Assembly (NCBI RefSeq): GCF_000196255.1
Contig: NC_006370.1
Location: forward strand, 960,187-1,024,186
Reading direction: 5' to 3'
Length of the DNA stretch: 64,000 nucleotides
DNA from: Photobacterium profundum SS9
Lineage (GTDB): Bacteria; Pseudomonadota; Gammaproteobacteria; Enterobacterales; Vibrionaceae
The notes below the pieces were generated by a model. It did no database searches. It worked only from the letters and a program-made list of their open reading frames with translations, and had not been told where the DNA came from. Positions 56,107 through 64,000 of this stretch are shown here, piece by piece. Position 1 is the stretch's first letter; each line of letters starts with the position of its first letter. A program made the position numbers and the translations under genes.

Positions 56107-57463
56107 CTGAGGGATCCCCACAAAATATTCATCATAGTAGATCCTCCATGCTAACTGCTAGCTCTGATAAATGAGCTAGCACGTAAACATATTCATCTAT
56201 CGTTATGGTATATCTGCCGTCTTTTACAACTTCTCGACCAATGTAAATCGTGGATAATACTGCCCGATATTTAAGTGAATTAGCTTGTAGTGAATAATGA
56301 ATTTTTTTCATTACCGCGGCTCTTCCAACGCACCAGATGATAAATAAGATCAACCCTGCAATAAGAAGTAAATTGTCAAACCTTTCCACTGATTCTGAAT
56401 TTGCATATTCTAAACTTATGCCCAGCTTGCCATTTTTAGTATCTCTAAAATTCTCTTCTATCTGCATTCGTTGACGGTACAGTGATACCGCGATGTTTGC
56501 GTTATTTTTGTATCTCGGAGGGAGCTTGAAAACCAGTAACCATGCTTCATTAGCGTCTTTTTCATGCGTTTTATCGGTTGTTCTTTGCGAAACCCCACCT
56601 CGCTTTTTTTTAGCACTACGCCCCTTTTTATTCCGCTTAAATAATACGCCTTCACACTTAAATTTAGCGACCTTACCGTAGTAAAGTACACCAAGATGCT
56701 CAGCTTTGTTTACCTTCGCGGCCTTGAACCATTGATAGCTTGTGTACCAGGTTTCCTTATCTTGAGATAGTGAGACTTGCCCTCGTACTCGGCCAATCCA
56801 ATACCAACCTTTTAACTCTACGGCTTTAAACCAAGGTGACCGATAGATAGCATCTGTTGTGATGACGGGCTGGCATCCTTCAGGCAGCACTTGCTCTAAC
56901 TCATCTAAGAAACTCTGGTGGGCTTTTTCTGTGTTGAGTTCACTTTCATGGAATGTTTTTTCATATAAAACTAACCCTCTCCGCATTGGAATGCTCGCCC
57001 TCAAGAGTTGATAGATTTCCTGACCATTAATTGGAGACCAATCGATTAAAATAATAGGGTGCTTTTCTCTTCCAATTAATTGCTCGGTCATATACTCGTA
57101 GTAGTCATGACGCTCACAGTGTAAGTGTGCATTACCAATAAGGCGATCGGCTCGCTTAATGTCATGTTTTTTTGTGGTCACAGAGCCTGACTCTAAGCCT
57201 CGACCTAGATAAGTCACTGATACTCTTTGGTCTTTAATCCCAGACTCAATAAAAGTACAAAGTGTCTTTAACCGTGAGGAGTGAATTTGAGGGTAGTATG
57301 AACGAAGATCTTGGTATAGAATTTCAGTTGCTTTCATGGCTATGCAAATTTGACGTTTGTGGTGAATGTTCTGATCTCAATTAGCCATGAAAGTTTCATT
57401 TCACCTAAAAAAACTCACTTATCTTCTTATTGAAAACTCATCAATTTCGTGGGGATTCGTCAG
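56107..57463 (-). mobile_element. IS10-like insertion sequence (IS4 family)
   Basis: 1357 bp. The left end CTGAGGGATCCCCACAAAAT and the right end (reverse complement) CTGACGAATCCCCACGAAAT are inverted repeats close to IS10's CTGAGAGATCCCC. A perfect 9-bp target duplication GCTTGGGTA flanks it (56098-56106 and 57464-57472). It is a complete, recent insertion. Confidence 0.95.
56132..57337 (-). CDS. IS10-like transposase (IS4 family)
   Basis: 401 residues, as in IS10. The DDE triad is likely D in ILIDWSPI, D in VITTDAIYRSPW, and E in the YREK-type box YRQRMQIEENFRDTK. All motifs are present and the frame is open, so it is probably active. Confidence 0.95.
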   Translation of the reverse strand: MKATEILYQDLRSYYPQIHSSRLKTLCTFIESGIKDQRVSVTYLGRGLESGSVTTKKHDIKRADRLIGNAHLHCERHDYYEYMTEQLIGREKHPIILIDWSPINGQEIYQLLRASIPMRRGLVLYEKTFHESELNTEKAHQSFLDELEQVLPEGCQPVITTDAIYRSPWFKAVELKGWYWIGRVRGQVSLSQDKETWYTSYQWFKAAKVNKAEHLGVLYYGKVAKFKCEGVLFKRNKKGRSAKKKRGGVSQRTTDKTHEKDANEAWLLVFKLPPRYKNNANIAVSLYRQRMQIEENFRDTKNGKLGISLEYANSESVERFDNLLLIAGLILFIIWCVGRAAVMKKIHYSLQANSLKYRAVLSTIYIGREVVKDGRYTITIDEYVYVLAHLSELAVSMEDLL

Positions 57464-57587
57464 GCTTGGGTATAATTATTGTTTTTCCGTTGTAGTTTTT
57501 GACTGTTCATATTTTCACCTGTCATTTTTTTGACTTTACGTTTTATATTTATTGCTTTATAACTAACTGATATCATTTGTTATATTT

Positions 57588-57602
57588 TGGCATGAAAAAT
57601 GC
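57588..57602 (+). promoter_or_regulatory. Sigma-54 promoter of flrB-flrC
   Basis: TGGCAT-GAAAA-ATGC: GG and GC with correct spacing; only the first T of TTGC differs. The start point would be near 57614, 25 bp before ATG 57639. It lies 114 bp beyond the IS and the repeat, so it survives the insertion. Confidence 0.78.
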
Positions 57603-57638
57603 TTTATATGGTTTTTGTGCGCTATTATTCGGTGTGAA

Positions 57639-58733
57639 ATGGACGAGATGGAATCCCCGCTGGGAACGCTGAGCCAACAAGTCAGTCGTTATAAACAAGT
57701 ATTGGAAGTTATGCCTTCAGGTATGATTTTGCTTGATCCTATGGGCTGTGTCTGCGAAGCCAATCCTGAGGCACACCGTTTACTCGGGGCACCGTTAGAA
57801 GGAGAGCGATGGTTTGCGGTTATTCAGCGTGCTTTTGCGCCGCAAGACGACGATGGACATGAGGTATCATTGCGCAGTGGGCGTAAAGTAAAGCTAGCTA
57901 TTTCTGCTTCTGATGCTGGGCAATTGATTTTTATCACCGATATGACAGAAACCCGTCTTTTGCAATCACGTATCAGTGAAATGCAACGTTTATCATCGTT
58001 AGGTAAAATGGTTGCGTCATTAGCGCATCAAGTTAGAACCCCATTATCTAGCGCCATGTTATATGCCGCTAACTTATCTAGCCCGAATTTAAACCCTCAA
58101 ACACGCGATCGTTTTCAAACCAAGTTGGTTGACCGATTGCATGATTTGGAAAAACAAGTCAATGATATGTTGTTGTTCGCCAAAGGTGGTGATAACAAAG
58201 TTATAAGCCGCTTTAGCATCGAAAGTTTACTCAATGAATTAGAAAGCATGGTCGAAGCGCAAGTTCTGACAAATAAGGTTGATTTTAGCATTGATTGTGA
58301 TGATGAAAGCGTGATGATCTTAGGCAACGAAAATGCACTGGCTAGTGCATTAAGTAATTTGATTACAAATGCGATTCAAGTGTCAGAGTATGTTGAGACA
58401 AGCTGTAAAATTGCAATCACTTGTGAAGTACAAGGTGACAATATACGTTTATCTGTTTTCGATAATGGTCCCGGTATTGCGCCAGATATGCAGGCCAAAA
58501 TTTTAGAACCCTTTTATACCACACGACAACAAGGTACAGGGCTTGGCCTCGCAGTTGTTCAAATGGTCGCGAATGCGCATGACGGTAAACTGTCATTGAT
58601 ATCAGAACTAGGGCAGGGCGCTTGCTTTAGTATCACTATGCCTTTAGCGCAAGAACAAATGCCTTTAGCACAAGATCAAATGCCGTTAGCGACAGAAGCG
58701 AGTACTGAAGCCGTAAAGCTAGCATCACAATGA
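57639..58733 (+). CDS. flrB: Flagellar sensor histidine kinase FlrB
   Basis: 364 residues from ATG 57639; the in-frame TTG 57615 lies at the predicted transcription start and is rejected, while ATG 57648 is another option. An N-terminal PAS-like part (YKQVLEVMPSGMILLDPMG) precedes the H box SLAHQVRTPLSSAMLY (His130), the N box NALASALSNLITNAIQV, and the G boxes FDNGPGIAPDM and GTGLGLAVV. It is soluble, with no membrane segment, as in FlrB/FleS. It phosphorylates FlrC. The C-terminus has a threefold 21-bp tandem repeat. Confidence 0.94.
   Translation: MDEMESPLGTLSQQVSRYKQVLEVMPSGMILLDPMGCVCEANPEAHRLLGAPLEGERWFAVIQRAFAPQDDDGHEVSLRSGRKVKLAISASDAGQLIFITDMTETRLLQSRISEMQRLSSLGKMVASLAHQVRTPLSSAMLYAANLSSPNLNPQTRDRFQTKLVDRLHDLEKQVNDMLLFAKGGDNKVISRFSIESLLNELESMVEAQVLTNKVDFSIDCDDESVMILGNENALASALSNLITNAIQVSEYVETSCKIAITCEVQGDNIRLSVFDNGPGIAPDMQAKILEPFYTTRQQGTGLGLAVVQMVANAHDGKLSLISELGQGACFSITMPLAQEQMPLAQDQMPLATEASTEAVKLASQ
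58638..58696 (+). repeat. 21-bp tandem repeat inside flrB
   Basis: Three units with 21-bp period (ATG at 58638, 58659, 58680) encode MPLAQEQ, MPLAQDQ and MPLATEA. The first two differ at two or three bases. It lies beyond the kinase domain. Confidence 0.85.
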
Positions 58734-58763
58734 ATAATAAAAATAAGCGATAAGGGAATTTTG

Positions 58764-60164
58764 ATGAATCAAAGCCGCGTATTAGTTGTCGAGGATGACA
58801 AAGGTCTTCGTGAAGCATTAGTTGATACATTAGCATTAGCGGGTTACCAATGGTTAGAAGCTGATAGTGCTGAGAAAGCATTGCTTATTTTAAAATCAGA
58901 ACCCGTTGACATTGTGGTTTCGGATGTACAAATGGCAGGCATGGATGGATTAGGCTTATTGCGTAATATTAAGAAAAACTGGCCTAAAACCCCGGTTTTG
59001 TTGATGACTGCTTACGCGAATATTGAAGATGCCGTCTCTGCCATGAAAGAAGGGGCTATTGATTACATGGCGAAGCCGTTTGCACCTGAAGTATTACTTA
59101 ATATGGTGAGTCGTTATGCTCCTACTCGCAGTGCCTCAAGCCAAGCTATTGTTGCTGATGAAAAAAGTCTAAAATTACTCGCTTTAGCCGAAAAAGTCGC
59201 CAAAACAGATGCCAATGTCATGGTGCTTGGGCCTAGTGGTTCAGGTAAAGAAGTCATGTCACGGTATATTCATGATCACTCTACCCGTAGTGATGGGCCT
59301 TTTGTTGCCATTAACTGTGCGGCAATTCCAGATAACATGCTGGAAGCAACATTATTTGGTTATGAAAAAGGGGCATTTACGGGGGCCATTCAAGCTTGTC
59401 CGGGTAAGTTTGAACAAGCACAAGGTGGGACAATTTTACTGGATGAAATCAGTGAAATGGATATGAGCTTACAAGCCAAATTATTACGCGTATTACAAGA
59501 GCGGGAAGTTGAACGTTTAGGCAGCCGAAAAAGCATTAAGCTGAATGTTCGAGTACTTGCAACCAGTAATCGCGATCTCAAGCAATACGTTGCACAGGGG
59601 CATTTCCGAGAAGATCTGTATTACCGTTTAAATGTATTCCCATTAGTGTGGCCTGCATTGTCTGAGCGTATAGGTGACATAATCCCGTTAGCCCGCTTTT
59701 TTGTAGAACGCCATTGCATGAACCAAGGTTTACCGGTGTTGGTAATTAGCGCGAGTGCAGAAGCAAAACTACAGCAATATGATTGGCCGGGTAATGTAAG
59801 AGAGCTTGATAATGTTATTCAACGCGCACTGATTTTATGTGATAGCCGTAGCATTGAAAGTGAGCACATTTTGCTTGAAGGGCTAGATTGGCTAGATGCT
59901 ATTAGTTTACAAAATGCCGTTGAGTCAGAATTAAATACAGGCAGTAAACCTGTTGTTCCCGACATTGAACCGTTACAAACTGTGTCTGCACGTGATGGAC
60001 TTGGCAGTGAGTTACGCGAACAAGAATTTATTATTATTATCGAAACCATAAAAGCATGTGAAGGCCGTCGAAAAGACGTTGCTGAACAGCTAGGAATCAG
60101 CCCGCGAACACTGCGCTATAAATTAGCCAAAATGCGCGATGCCGGAATAGAGATCCCACTCTGA
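58764..60164 (+). CDS. flrC: Flagellar response regulator FlrC (sigma-54 activator)
   Basis: 466 residues from ATG 58764 (AAGGGAATTTTG before it). The receiver has RVLVVEDDKGLREALVDTLA, Asp in VVSDVQMAGMDG (about 54) and MAKPFAPEVLL. AAA+: GPSGSGKEVM (about 154), GAFTGA (about 202), [14 protein letters not shown]. Helix-turn-helix: GRRKDVAEQLGISPRTLRYK. It activates class III genes (basal body, hook and the first flagellin). 30 bp after flrB. Confidence 0.96.
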   Translation: MNQSRVLVVEDDKGLREALVDTLALAGYQWLEADSAEKALLILKSEPVDIVVSDVQMAGMDGLGLLRNIKKNWPKTPVLLMTAYANIEDAVSAMKEGAIDYMAKPFAPEVLLNMVSRYAPTRSASSQAIVADEKSLKLLALAEKVAKTDANVMVLGPSGSGKEVMSRYIHDHSTRSDGPFVAINCAAIPDNMLEATLFGYEKGAFTGAIQACPGKFEQAQGGTILLDEISEMDMSLQAKLLRVLQEREVERLGSRKSIKLNVRVLATSNRDLKQYVAQGHFREDLYYRLNVFPLVWPALSERIGDIIPLARFFVERHCMNQGLPVLVISASAEAKLQQYDWPGNVRELDNVIQRALILCDSRSIESEHILLEGLDWLDAISLQNAVESELNTGSKPVVPDIEPLQTVSARDGLGSELREQEFIIIIETIKACEGRRKDVAEQLGISPRTLRYKLAKMRDAGIEIPL

Positions 60165-60205
60165 TTAATAAATAATGATCACTTAATACGATTATTGCTT
60201 AAAAC

Positions 60206-60220
60206 AGGCGTTAAGCTTGC
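60206..60220 (+). promoter_or_regulatory. Possible sigma-54 promoter of fliE
   Basis: AGGCGT-TAAGC-TTGC: spacing and both GG and GC are right, but the first T of TGGC is A. It lies 66 bp before fliE, where Vibrio has an FlrA-dependent promoter. Confidence 0.6.
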
Positions 60221-60285
60221 AGTTTTAGGGCTTAAGCGGTGATAATCGATACAAACGTCAATATGCTGACTTTGCGAGGAATAGA

Positions 60286-60597
60286 ATGAACGTCAATGGA
60301 CTACAAGCAGAGATGCAAGCGATGGGCTTGGAGGCTCAAAATACTTCTCGTCCAGCAACTGGGCAGCAAGTCAGTGCCGATTTTGGTGCTTTGTTTAACG
60401 ATGCGGTTAAATCTGTGAATCAGTTACAAAGTCAATCGAGCGATTTAAGTACCCGTTTTGATCAAGGCGATCACAGTGTATCGTTATCTGATGTCATGAT
60501 TGCCCGTAATAAGTCGAGCGTGGCTTTTGAAGCGACGGTACAGGTACGCAACAAGATGGTTGAAGCGTACAAACAATTAATGAATATGCCCGTATAA
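60286..60597 (+). CDS. fliE: MS-ring/rod junction protein FliE
   Basis: 103 residues. ADFGALFNDAVKSVNQLQSQ, VSLSDVMIARNKSSVAFEAT and VQVRNKMVEAYKQLMNMPV match FliE. GCGAGGAATAGA precedes the ATG. fliF starts 17 bp on. Confidence 0.96.
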   Translation: MNVNGLQAEMQAMGLEAQNTSRPATGQQVSADFGALFNDAVKSVNQLQSQSSDLSTRFDQGDHSVSLSDVMIARNKSSVAFEATVQVRNKMVEAYKQLMNMPV

Positions 60598-60613
60598 TGC
60601 AGGAAGTTAGTTA

Positions 60614-62356
60614 GTGTCGGAACAAAACCGCGAATTAGCTGTTGCAGGCAATGATGCATCAACTCAAATGGTCACAGACAATGATCTTGAATTGCAGAAT
60701 CCTGATGCAGAAGAAAAAAGTGCCACACGCGTCGACGGTGTACTCGGAAACTTAGACTTATTACGTCAGGTTATTCTTGTGCTGTCTGTCTCTATTTGCG
60801 TAGCGTTAATCGTGATGATGGTGATGTGGATTAAAGAACCCGAAATGCGTCCTTTGGGTACTTATGATACGGCTGAACTTATTTCGATTCTTGACCATTT
60901 TGACCAAACAAAAGTTCAGTACGAATTAGATGGCAACACGATTCGCGTACCTGCAGATGATTTTTCTTCGATTCAATTAGGGCTCACCCGCGCAGGTTTG
61001 AACAACTCCGTTGCCGAAGGCGATGACATCTTATTACAAGACATGGGTTTTGGTGTTTCTCAACGCCTAGAAGGCGAACGCCTAAAATTAAGTCGAGAGC
61101 GGCAACTTGCGCGTGCTATTGAGCAAATTCGTCAAGTACGCAAAGCGCAGGTGCTATTGGCGCTGCCGAAGCAAAGTGTTTTTGTACGTCATAACCAAGA
61201 AGCGTCAGCCACGGTATTTTTAACGTTAGGTACCAATGGCTCTTTGAAGCAGCAAGAAGTTGATTCAATTGTTGATATGGTGGCCAGCGCAGTACCCAGT
61301 TTGAAACCCAACAGGGTAACAGTGACGGATCAACATGGTCGCTTACTTAGCTCTGGTACCGAAGACCCATCAGCGACTGCACAGCGAAAAGAATACGAAT
61401 TAGAGCGTAAGCAAGAACAAGGGATGCGCGAAAAAATTGATTCGATTTTAATTCCGATATTGGGTTTTGGTAATTATACCTCGCAAGTTGATGTCACAAT
61501 GGATTTCAGCGCCCAAGAAGAAACTCGCAAACGTTTTGACCCATCGACACCGTCAACCCGAAGTGAATACACGGTTGAGAATTACAATAACGGTAATATT
61601 GTTGCTGGTATTCCGGGTGCCCTGAGTAATCAGCCTCCGGCAGATGCATCTATCCCTCAAGACATTGCTGACATGCAATCAGGTCGAGGTTCTAGCAATG
61701 GCGCATCTCACCGTGAAGCAACCCGTAATTTTGAGCTTGATACTGTAATCAGTCATCGACGTGCTCAAACTGGCACGGTAAGCCGTCAAACGGTTTCGGT
61801 CGCGGTTGATTATAAATCACTCACGAACCCTGAAACGGGTGAAGTAACACGAGTACCAGTAAGCGAAGCCGAGTTGCTTAAAATTCGTCGTTTGTTGATG
61901 GGCGGTGTCGGTTTCTCTGAAGCCCGTGGCGATATGTTAGAAGTTATCGCGATGCCATTTGCTTTACCAACACAAGAATTGATTGCTGAGTTACCAATTT
62001 GGGAAAACCCTAATTTCAACACATGGATACGTTGGCTTGCCGCTGCATTGGTTATTATTGTTATCGTGGTTGTGTTGATACGCCCTGCAATGAAAAAACT
62101 GCTATATCCACATCAAGCCGCAGACGGTACACCATTAGATAAGAACGGTTTGCCAATCTTATCGTCTGGTGATGATATTGATCTTATTGGCTCTGAATTA
62201 GACAGTGTTGATGGCTTTGAATTAAGCAGCAGTAATTTAGATTTACCGAATTTGCATAAAGATGAAGATTTATTAAAAGCAGTCAGAGCACTGGTTGCCA
62301 ACGAGCCTGATTTAGCGGCTCAAGTTGTGAAAAATTGGGTGAATGAAGATGGCTAA
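60614..62356 (+). CDS. fliF: Flagellar MS-ring protein FliF
   Basis: 580 residues from GTG 60614 (AGGAAGTTAGTTA before it). Membrane segment 1 at about residues 54-74 (QVILVLSVSICVALIVMMVM); membrane segment 2 near residue 475-495 (WLAAALVIIVIVVVLIRPAM). Ring-building motifs LTRAGLNNSVAEGDDILLQD and LARAIEQIRQVRKAQVLLAL. The C-terminal tail binds FliG. Its end overlaps the fliG start. Confidence 0.96.
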   Translation: MSEQNRELAVAGNDASTQMVTDNDLELQNPDAEEKSATRVDGVLGNLDLLRQVILVLSVSICVALIVMMVMWIKEPEMRPLGTYDTAELISILDHFDQTKVQYELDGNTIRVPADDFSSIQLGLTRAGLNNSVAEGDDILLQDMGFGVSQRLEGERLKLSRERQLARAIEQIRQVRKAQVLLALPKQSVFVRHNQEASATVFLTLGTNGSLKQQEVDSIVDMVASAVPSLKPNRVTVTDQHGRLLSSGTEDPSATAQRKEYELERKQEQGMREKIDSILIPILGFGNYTSQVDVTMDFSAQEETRKRFDPSTPSTRSEYTVENYNNGNIVAGIPGALSNQPPADASIPQDIADMQSGRGSSNGASHREATRNFELDTVISHRRAQTGTVSRQTVSVAVDYKSLTNPETGEVTRVPVSEAELLKIRRLLMGGVGFSEARGDMLEVIAMPFALPTQELIAELPIWENPNFNTWIRWLAAALVIIVIVVVLIRPAMKKLLYPHQAADGTPLDKNGLPILSSGDDIDLIGSELDSVDGFELSSSNLDLPNLHKDEDLLKAVRALVANEPDLAAQVVKNWVNEDG

Positions 62357-63392
62357 TGAAGTTGCTACAGCAGAAGAAAAAAAGTTTGATGCCAACTCGT
62401 TATCAGGTATTGAAAAAGCAGCCATTCTGTTATTAAGCCTAAGTGAACAAGATGCCGCGACTATTATTCGCCACCTAGAACCCAAGCAAGTGCAGCGGGT
62501 GGGTGGTTCGATGGCAAGCATGTCAGATTTAAGCCAAGATAAAGTGTCAGCAGTTCATCGACATTTTCTTGAAGATATTCAGAAGTACACCAGCATTGGT
62601 ATGGGCAGCGAAGACTTTGTTCGTAATACATTAATTGCAGCGTTAGGTGAAGATAAAGCCAACAACTTGGTTGATCAAATCTTGATGGGCAGTGGCTCTC
62701 GTGGTCTAGATTCGTTGAAATGGATGGATCCTCGTCAGGTTGCGAGCATCATTTTGAATGAACACCCGCAGATCCAAACCATTGTATTATCGTATTTAGA
62801 ACCTGAGCAATCAGCTGAAATACTGGCACAGTTCCCTGAGCGTGTACGACTCGACTTAATGATGCGTATTGCTAATTTAGAAGAAGTACAACCAGCCGCT
62901 CTACATGAATTGAATGACATCATGGAGAAACAGTTTGCTGGTCAAGCGGGTGCTCAAGCGGCGAAAATTGGCGGCATGAAGGCGGCGGCAGAAATCATGA
63001 ACTACCTCGATAACAGTGTTGAAGGTATGTTGATGGATCAAATTCGTGAGAACGATGAAGATACCGCCACACAAATTCAAGATCTGATGTTCGTGTTCGA
63101 AAACCTTGCTGAAGTGGATGATCGTGGTATTCAGGTTATCTTACGTGATGTGCCACAAGACCTATTACAAAAAGCCCTTAAAGGTGCTGATGATATGCTG
63201 CGTGAGAAAATTTTACGTAATATGTCTAAACGTGCAGCTGAAATGCTACAAGATGATCTAGAAGCCATGGGGCCAATTCGTGTTGCTGATGTTGAAATGG
63301 CACAAAAAGAAATTCTATCGGTAGCTCGTCGTTTAGCTGATGCTGGTGAAATTATGTTGACAGGTAACGGCGGTGCTGATGAGTTCTTATAA
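62349..63392 (+). CDS. fliG: Flagellar motor switch protein FliG
   Basis: 347 residues from ATG 62349 (ATG 62343 would add two). N-terminal SGIEKAAILLLSLSEQDAAT; middle EHPQTIV-type segment LNEHPQIQTIVLSYLEPEQS; C-terminal torque helix region KALKGADDMLREKILRNMSK with its charged residues. Overlaps fliF by eight bases. Confidence 0.97.
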   Translation: MANEVATAEEKKFDANSLSGIEKAAILLLSLSEQDAATIIRHLEPKQVQRVGGSMASMSDLSQDKVSAVHRHFLEDIQKYTSIGMGSEDFVRNTLIAALGEDKANNLVDQILMGSGSRGLDSLKWMDPRQVASIILNEHPQIQTIVLSYLEPEQSAEILAQFPERVRLDLMMRIANLEEVQPAALHELNDIMEKQFAGQAGAQAAKIGGMKAAAEIMNYLDNSVEGMLMDQIRENDEDTATQIQDLMFVFENLAEVDDRGIQVILRDVPQDLLQKALKGADDMLREKILRNMSKRAAEMLQDDLEAMGPIRVADVEMAQKEILSVARRLADAGEIMLTGNGGADEFL

Positions 63393-63426
63393 TCCATTTT
63401 TCGCAAATTTATAGCAGGGTGTTGTT

Positions 63427-64000
63427 ATGAATGATGATCGTCGCCGTGGTTTTTTGCGTGTATCTGAGCATCAAGCAGAAGAGCTTGAACGCTGGGCATA
63501 CCCAGATTACAGCAAGATACAAGAAGCACCACGTGATAACGCCTTAAACTATGATCCTCTTTGGCAACCACAAGAGTTAGAAGAGGAAGAAGAGCAGGGG
63601 CCGCCGCCCCTTACGGCTGCCGATCTGGAACATATTCGCCAGTCTGCGAGTGATGAAGGTTTTAATGAAGGCAAAGTCACAGGTCACACTGAAGGCTTCG
63701 ATGTCGGTAAAATTGAAGGTCTTGAAGCAGGGCATGCTGAAGGTCTTGAACAGGGTTTAGCGCAAGGGCTAGAGCAGGGGCAGGCACAAATAACCGAGCA
63801 TGTGTCGCACCTTACTCAATTAGTCGAGAAGTTAGCAAATCCACTGAAACAGCTTGATGCAGAAGTGGAAAGCCAAGTGCTAACTTTAGTCACTAGCTTA
63901 ACGCGTGAACTGATTCGAGTTGAAGTCCAAACCAACCCGCAAGTGATGTTGAACACCATTCGTGAAGTGATTGCGACATTGCCTATTGCTGAACGCCAAA
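63427..64000 (+). CDS. fliH: Flagellar export regulator FliH (5' part, runs off the window)
   Basis: 191 codons are in the window. The start MNDDRRRGFLRVSEHQAEEL is followed by an acidic-proline stretch (ELEEEEEQGPPPLTAADLEH). Then comes a run of small-xxx-small repeats (EGFNEGKVTGHTEGFDVGKI and EGLEQGLAQGLEQG), the GxxxG hallmark of FliH/YscL. The C-terminal FliI-binding domain begins (TLVTSLTRELIRVEVQTNP). GTTGTT before the ATG is weak as a ribosome site. It controls the export ATPase FliI. Confidence 0.94.
   Translation, partial: MNDDRRRGFLRVSEHQAEELERWAYPDYSKIQEAPRDNALNYDPLWQPQELEEEEEQGPPPLTAADLEHIRQSASDEGFNEGKVTGHTEGFDVGKIEGLEAGHAEGLEQGLAQGLEQGQAQITEHVSHLTQLVEKLANPLKQLDAEVESQVLTLVTSLTRELIRVEVQTNPQVMLNTIREVIATLPIAERQ

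Larger units (their letters stand above)
55844..57474. repeat. Palindromic Vibrionaceae intergenic repeat, split by an IS
   Basis: The left end TATACCCAAGTTACCTCAAG then ATGC (from 55844) is the reverse complement of the right end GCATCTTGAGGTAGCTTGGG then TATA. The right end is cut by the IS at 56106/57464. Inner repeats include GTTGGGCTCTA / TAGAGCCCAAC (about 55887-55963). Without the IS and one copy of the target duplication, the unit is about 265 bp. No coding potential. Confidence 0.8.

Noticed and set aside
1-64000. CRISPR arrays, rRNA genes, replication origin
   Set aside because: No regularly spaced repeats with unique spacers, no rRNA-like sequence, and no dnaA-box cluster noticed on reading.

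Overview
The window is a chromosomal segment of a marine gamma-proteobacterium of the family Vibrionaceae, most likely a Photobacterium related to P. profundum. The reasons are an OprD-type chitoporin locus, a Vibrio-type polar flagellar gene set (flgT/flgO/flgP, flrA/flrB/flrC, flaG, flaI, paired flagellins) with sigma-54 and sigma-28 promoters, short Vibrionaceae-type repeats, and many insertion sequences. Species is inferred from protein resemblance only; no search was run.

Region 1 (1-8150) is core chromosome with IS scars. It holds the N-terminal end of an ISAs1-type transposase, a mosaic IS4/IS200 pseudo-transposase that seems to split a DUF2057 (YccT-like) gene, the chitin-uptake pair chiP/chiQ (chiQ apparently starting at AUU), gltX, tRNA-Ala(GGC) and a general porin.

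Region 2 (about 8189-30953) is a genomic island integrated in the 3' end of tRNA-Arg(CCT). The intact tRNA lies at 30906-30982 and a 48-bp copy of its 3' end lies at 8189-8236; the copies are 22,717 bp apart. A P4-type integrase with an AlpA-like regulator sits beside the left end, and a matching pair of direct repeats (ACTACACCCA) lies just inside each end. Cargo: a three-gene cassette ending in a metallophosphoesterase and preceded by mutually exclusive hairpins; a five-gene type I restriction operon (hsdM-hsdS-DUF262-DUF262/DUF1524-hsdR) whose hsdM is interrupted by a complete IS200-type element after codon 13; a serine recombinase with a res-like site; two unknown minus-strand genes; a frameshifted DUF6398 gene; and a GTPase with a DUF697-like tail. 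The restriction operon combines a modifying type I enzyme with two proteins of the GmrSD/SspE type, which usually attack modified DNA. It is the most interesting block here.

Region 3 (31032-64000) is one continuous polar flagellar and chemotaxis locus: flgT<->flgO-flgP, flgN<-flgM, flgA<->cheV-cheR, flgBCDE, flgFGHIJ, flgKL, two flagellins, flaG-fliD-flaI-fliS, flrA, flrBC, fliEFG and the start of fliH. Sigma-54-type elements are visible before flgB, flgF, flgK, the first flagellin, flrB and (weaker) fliE. Sigma-28-type elements are visible before flgO, flgM and the second flagellin. This fits the FlrA -> sigma-54/FlrBC -> FliA hierarchy known from Vibrio. An intact IS10-like element with a 9-bp target duplication sits inside a palindromic intergenic repeat between flrA and flrB, upstream of the preserved flrBC promoter.

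No rRNA genes, CRISPR arrays or replication origin were seen.
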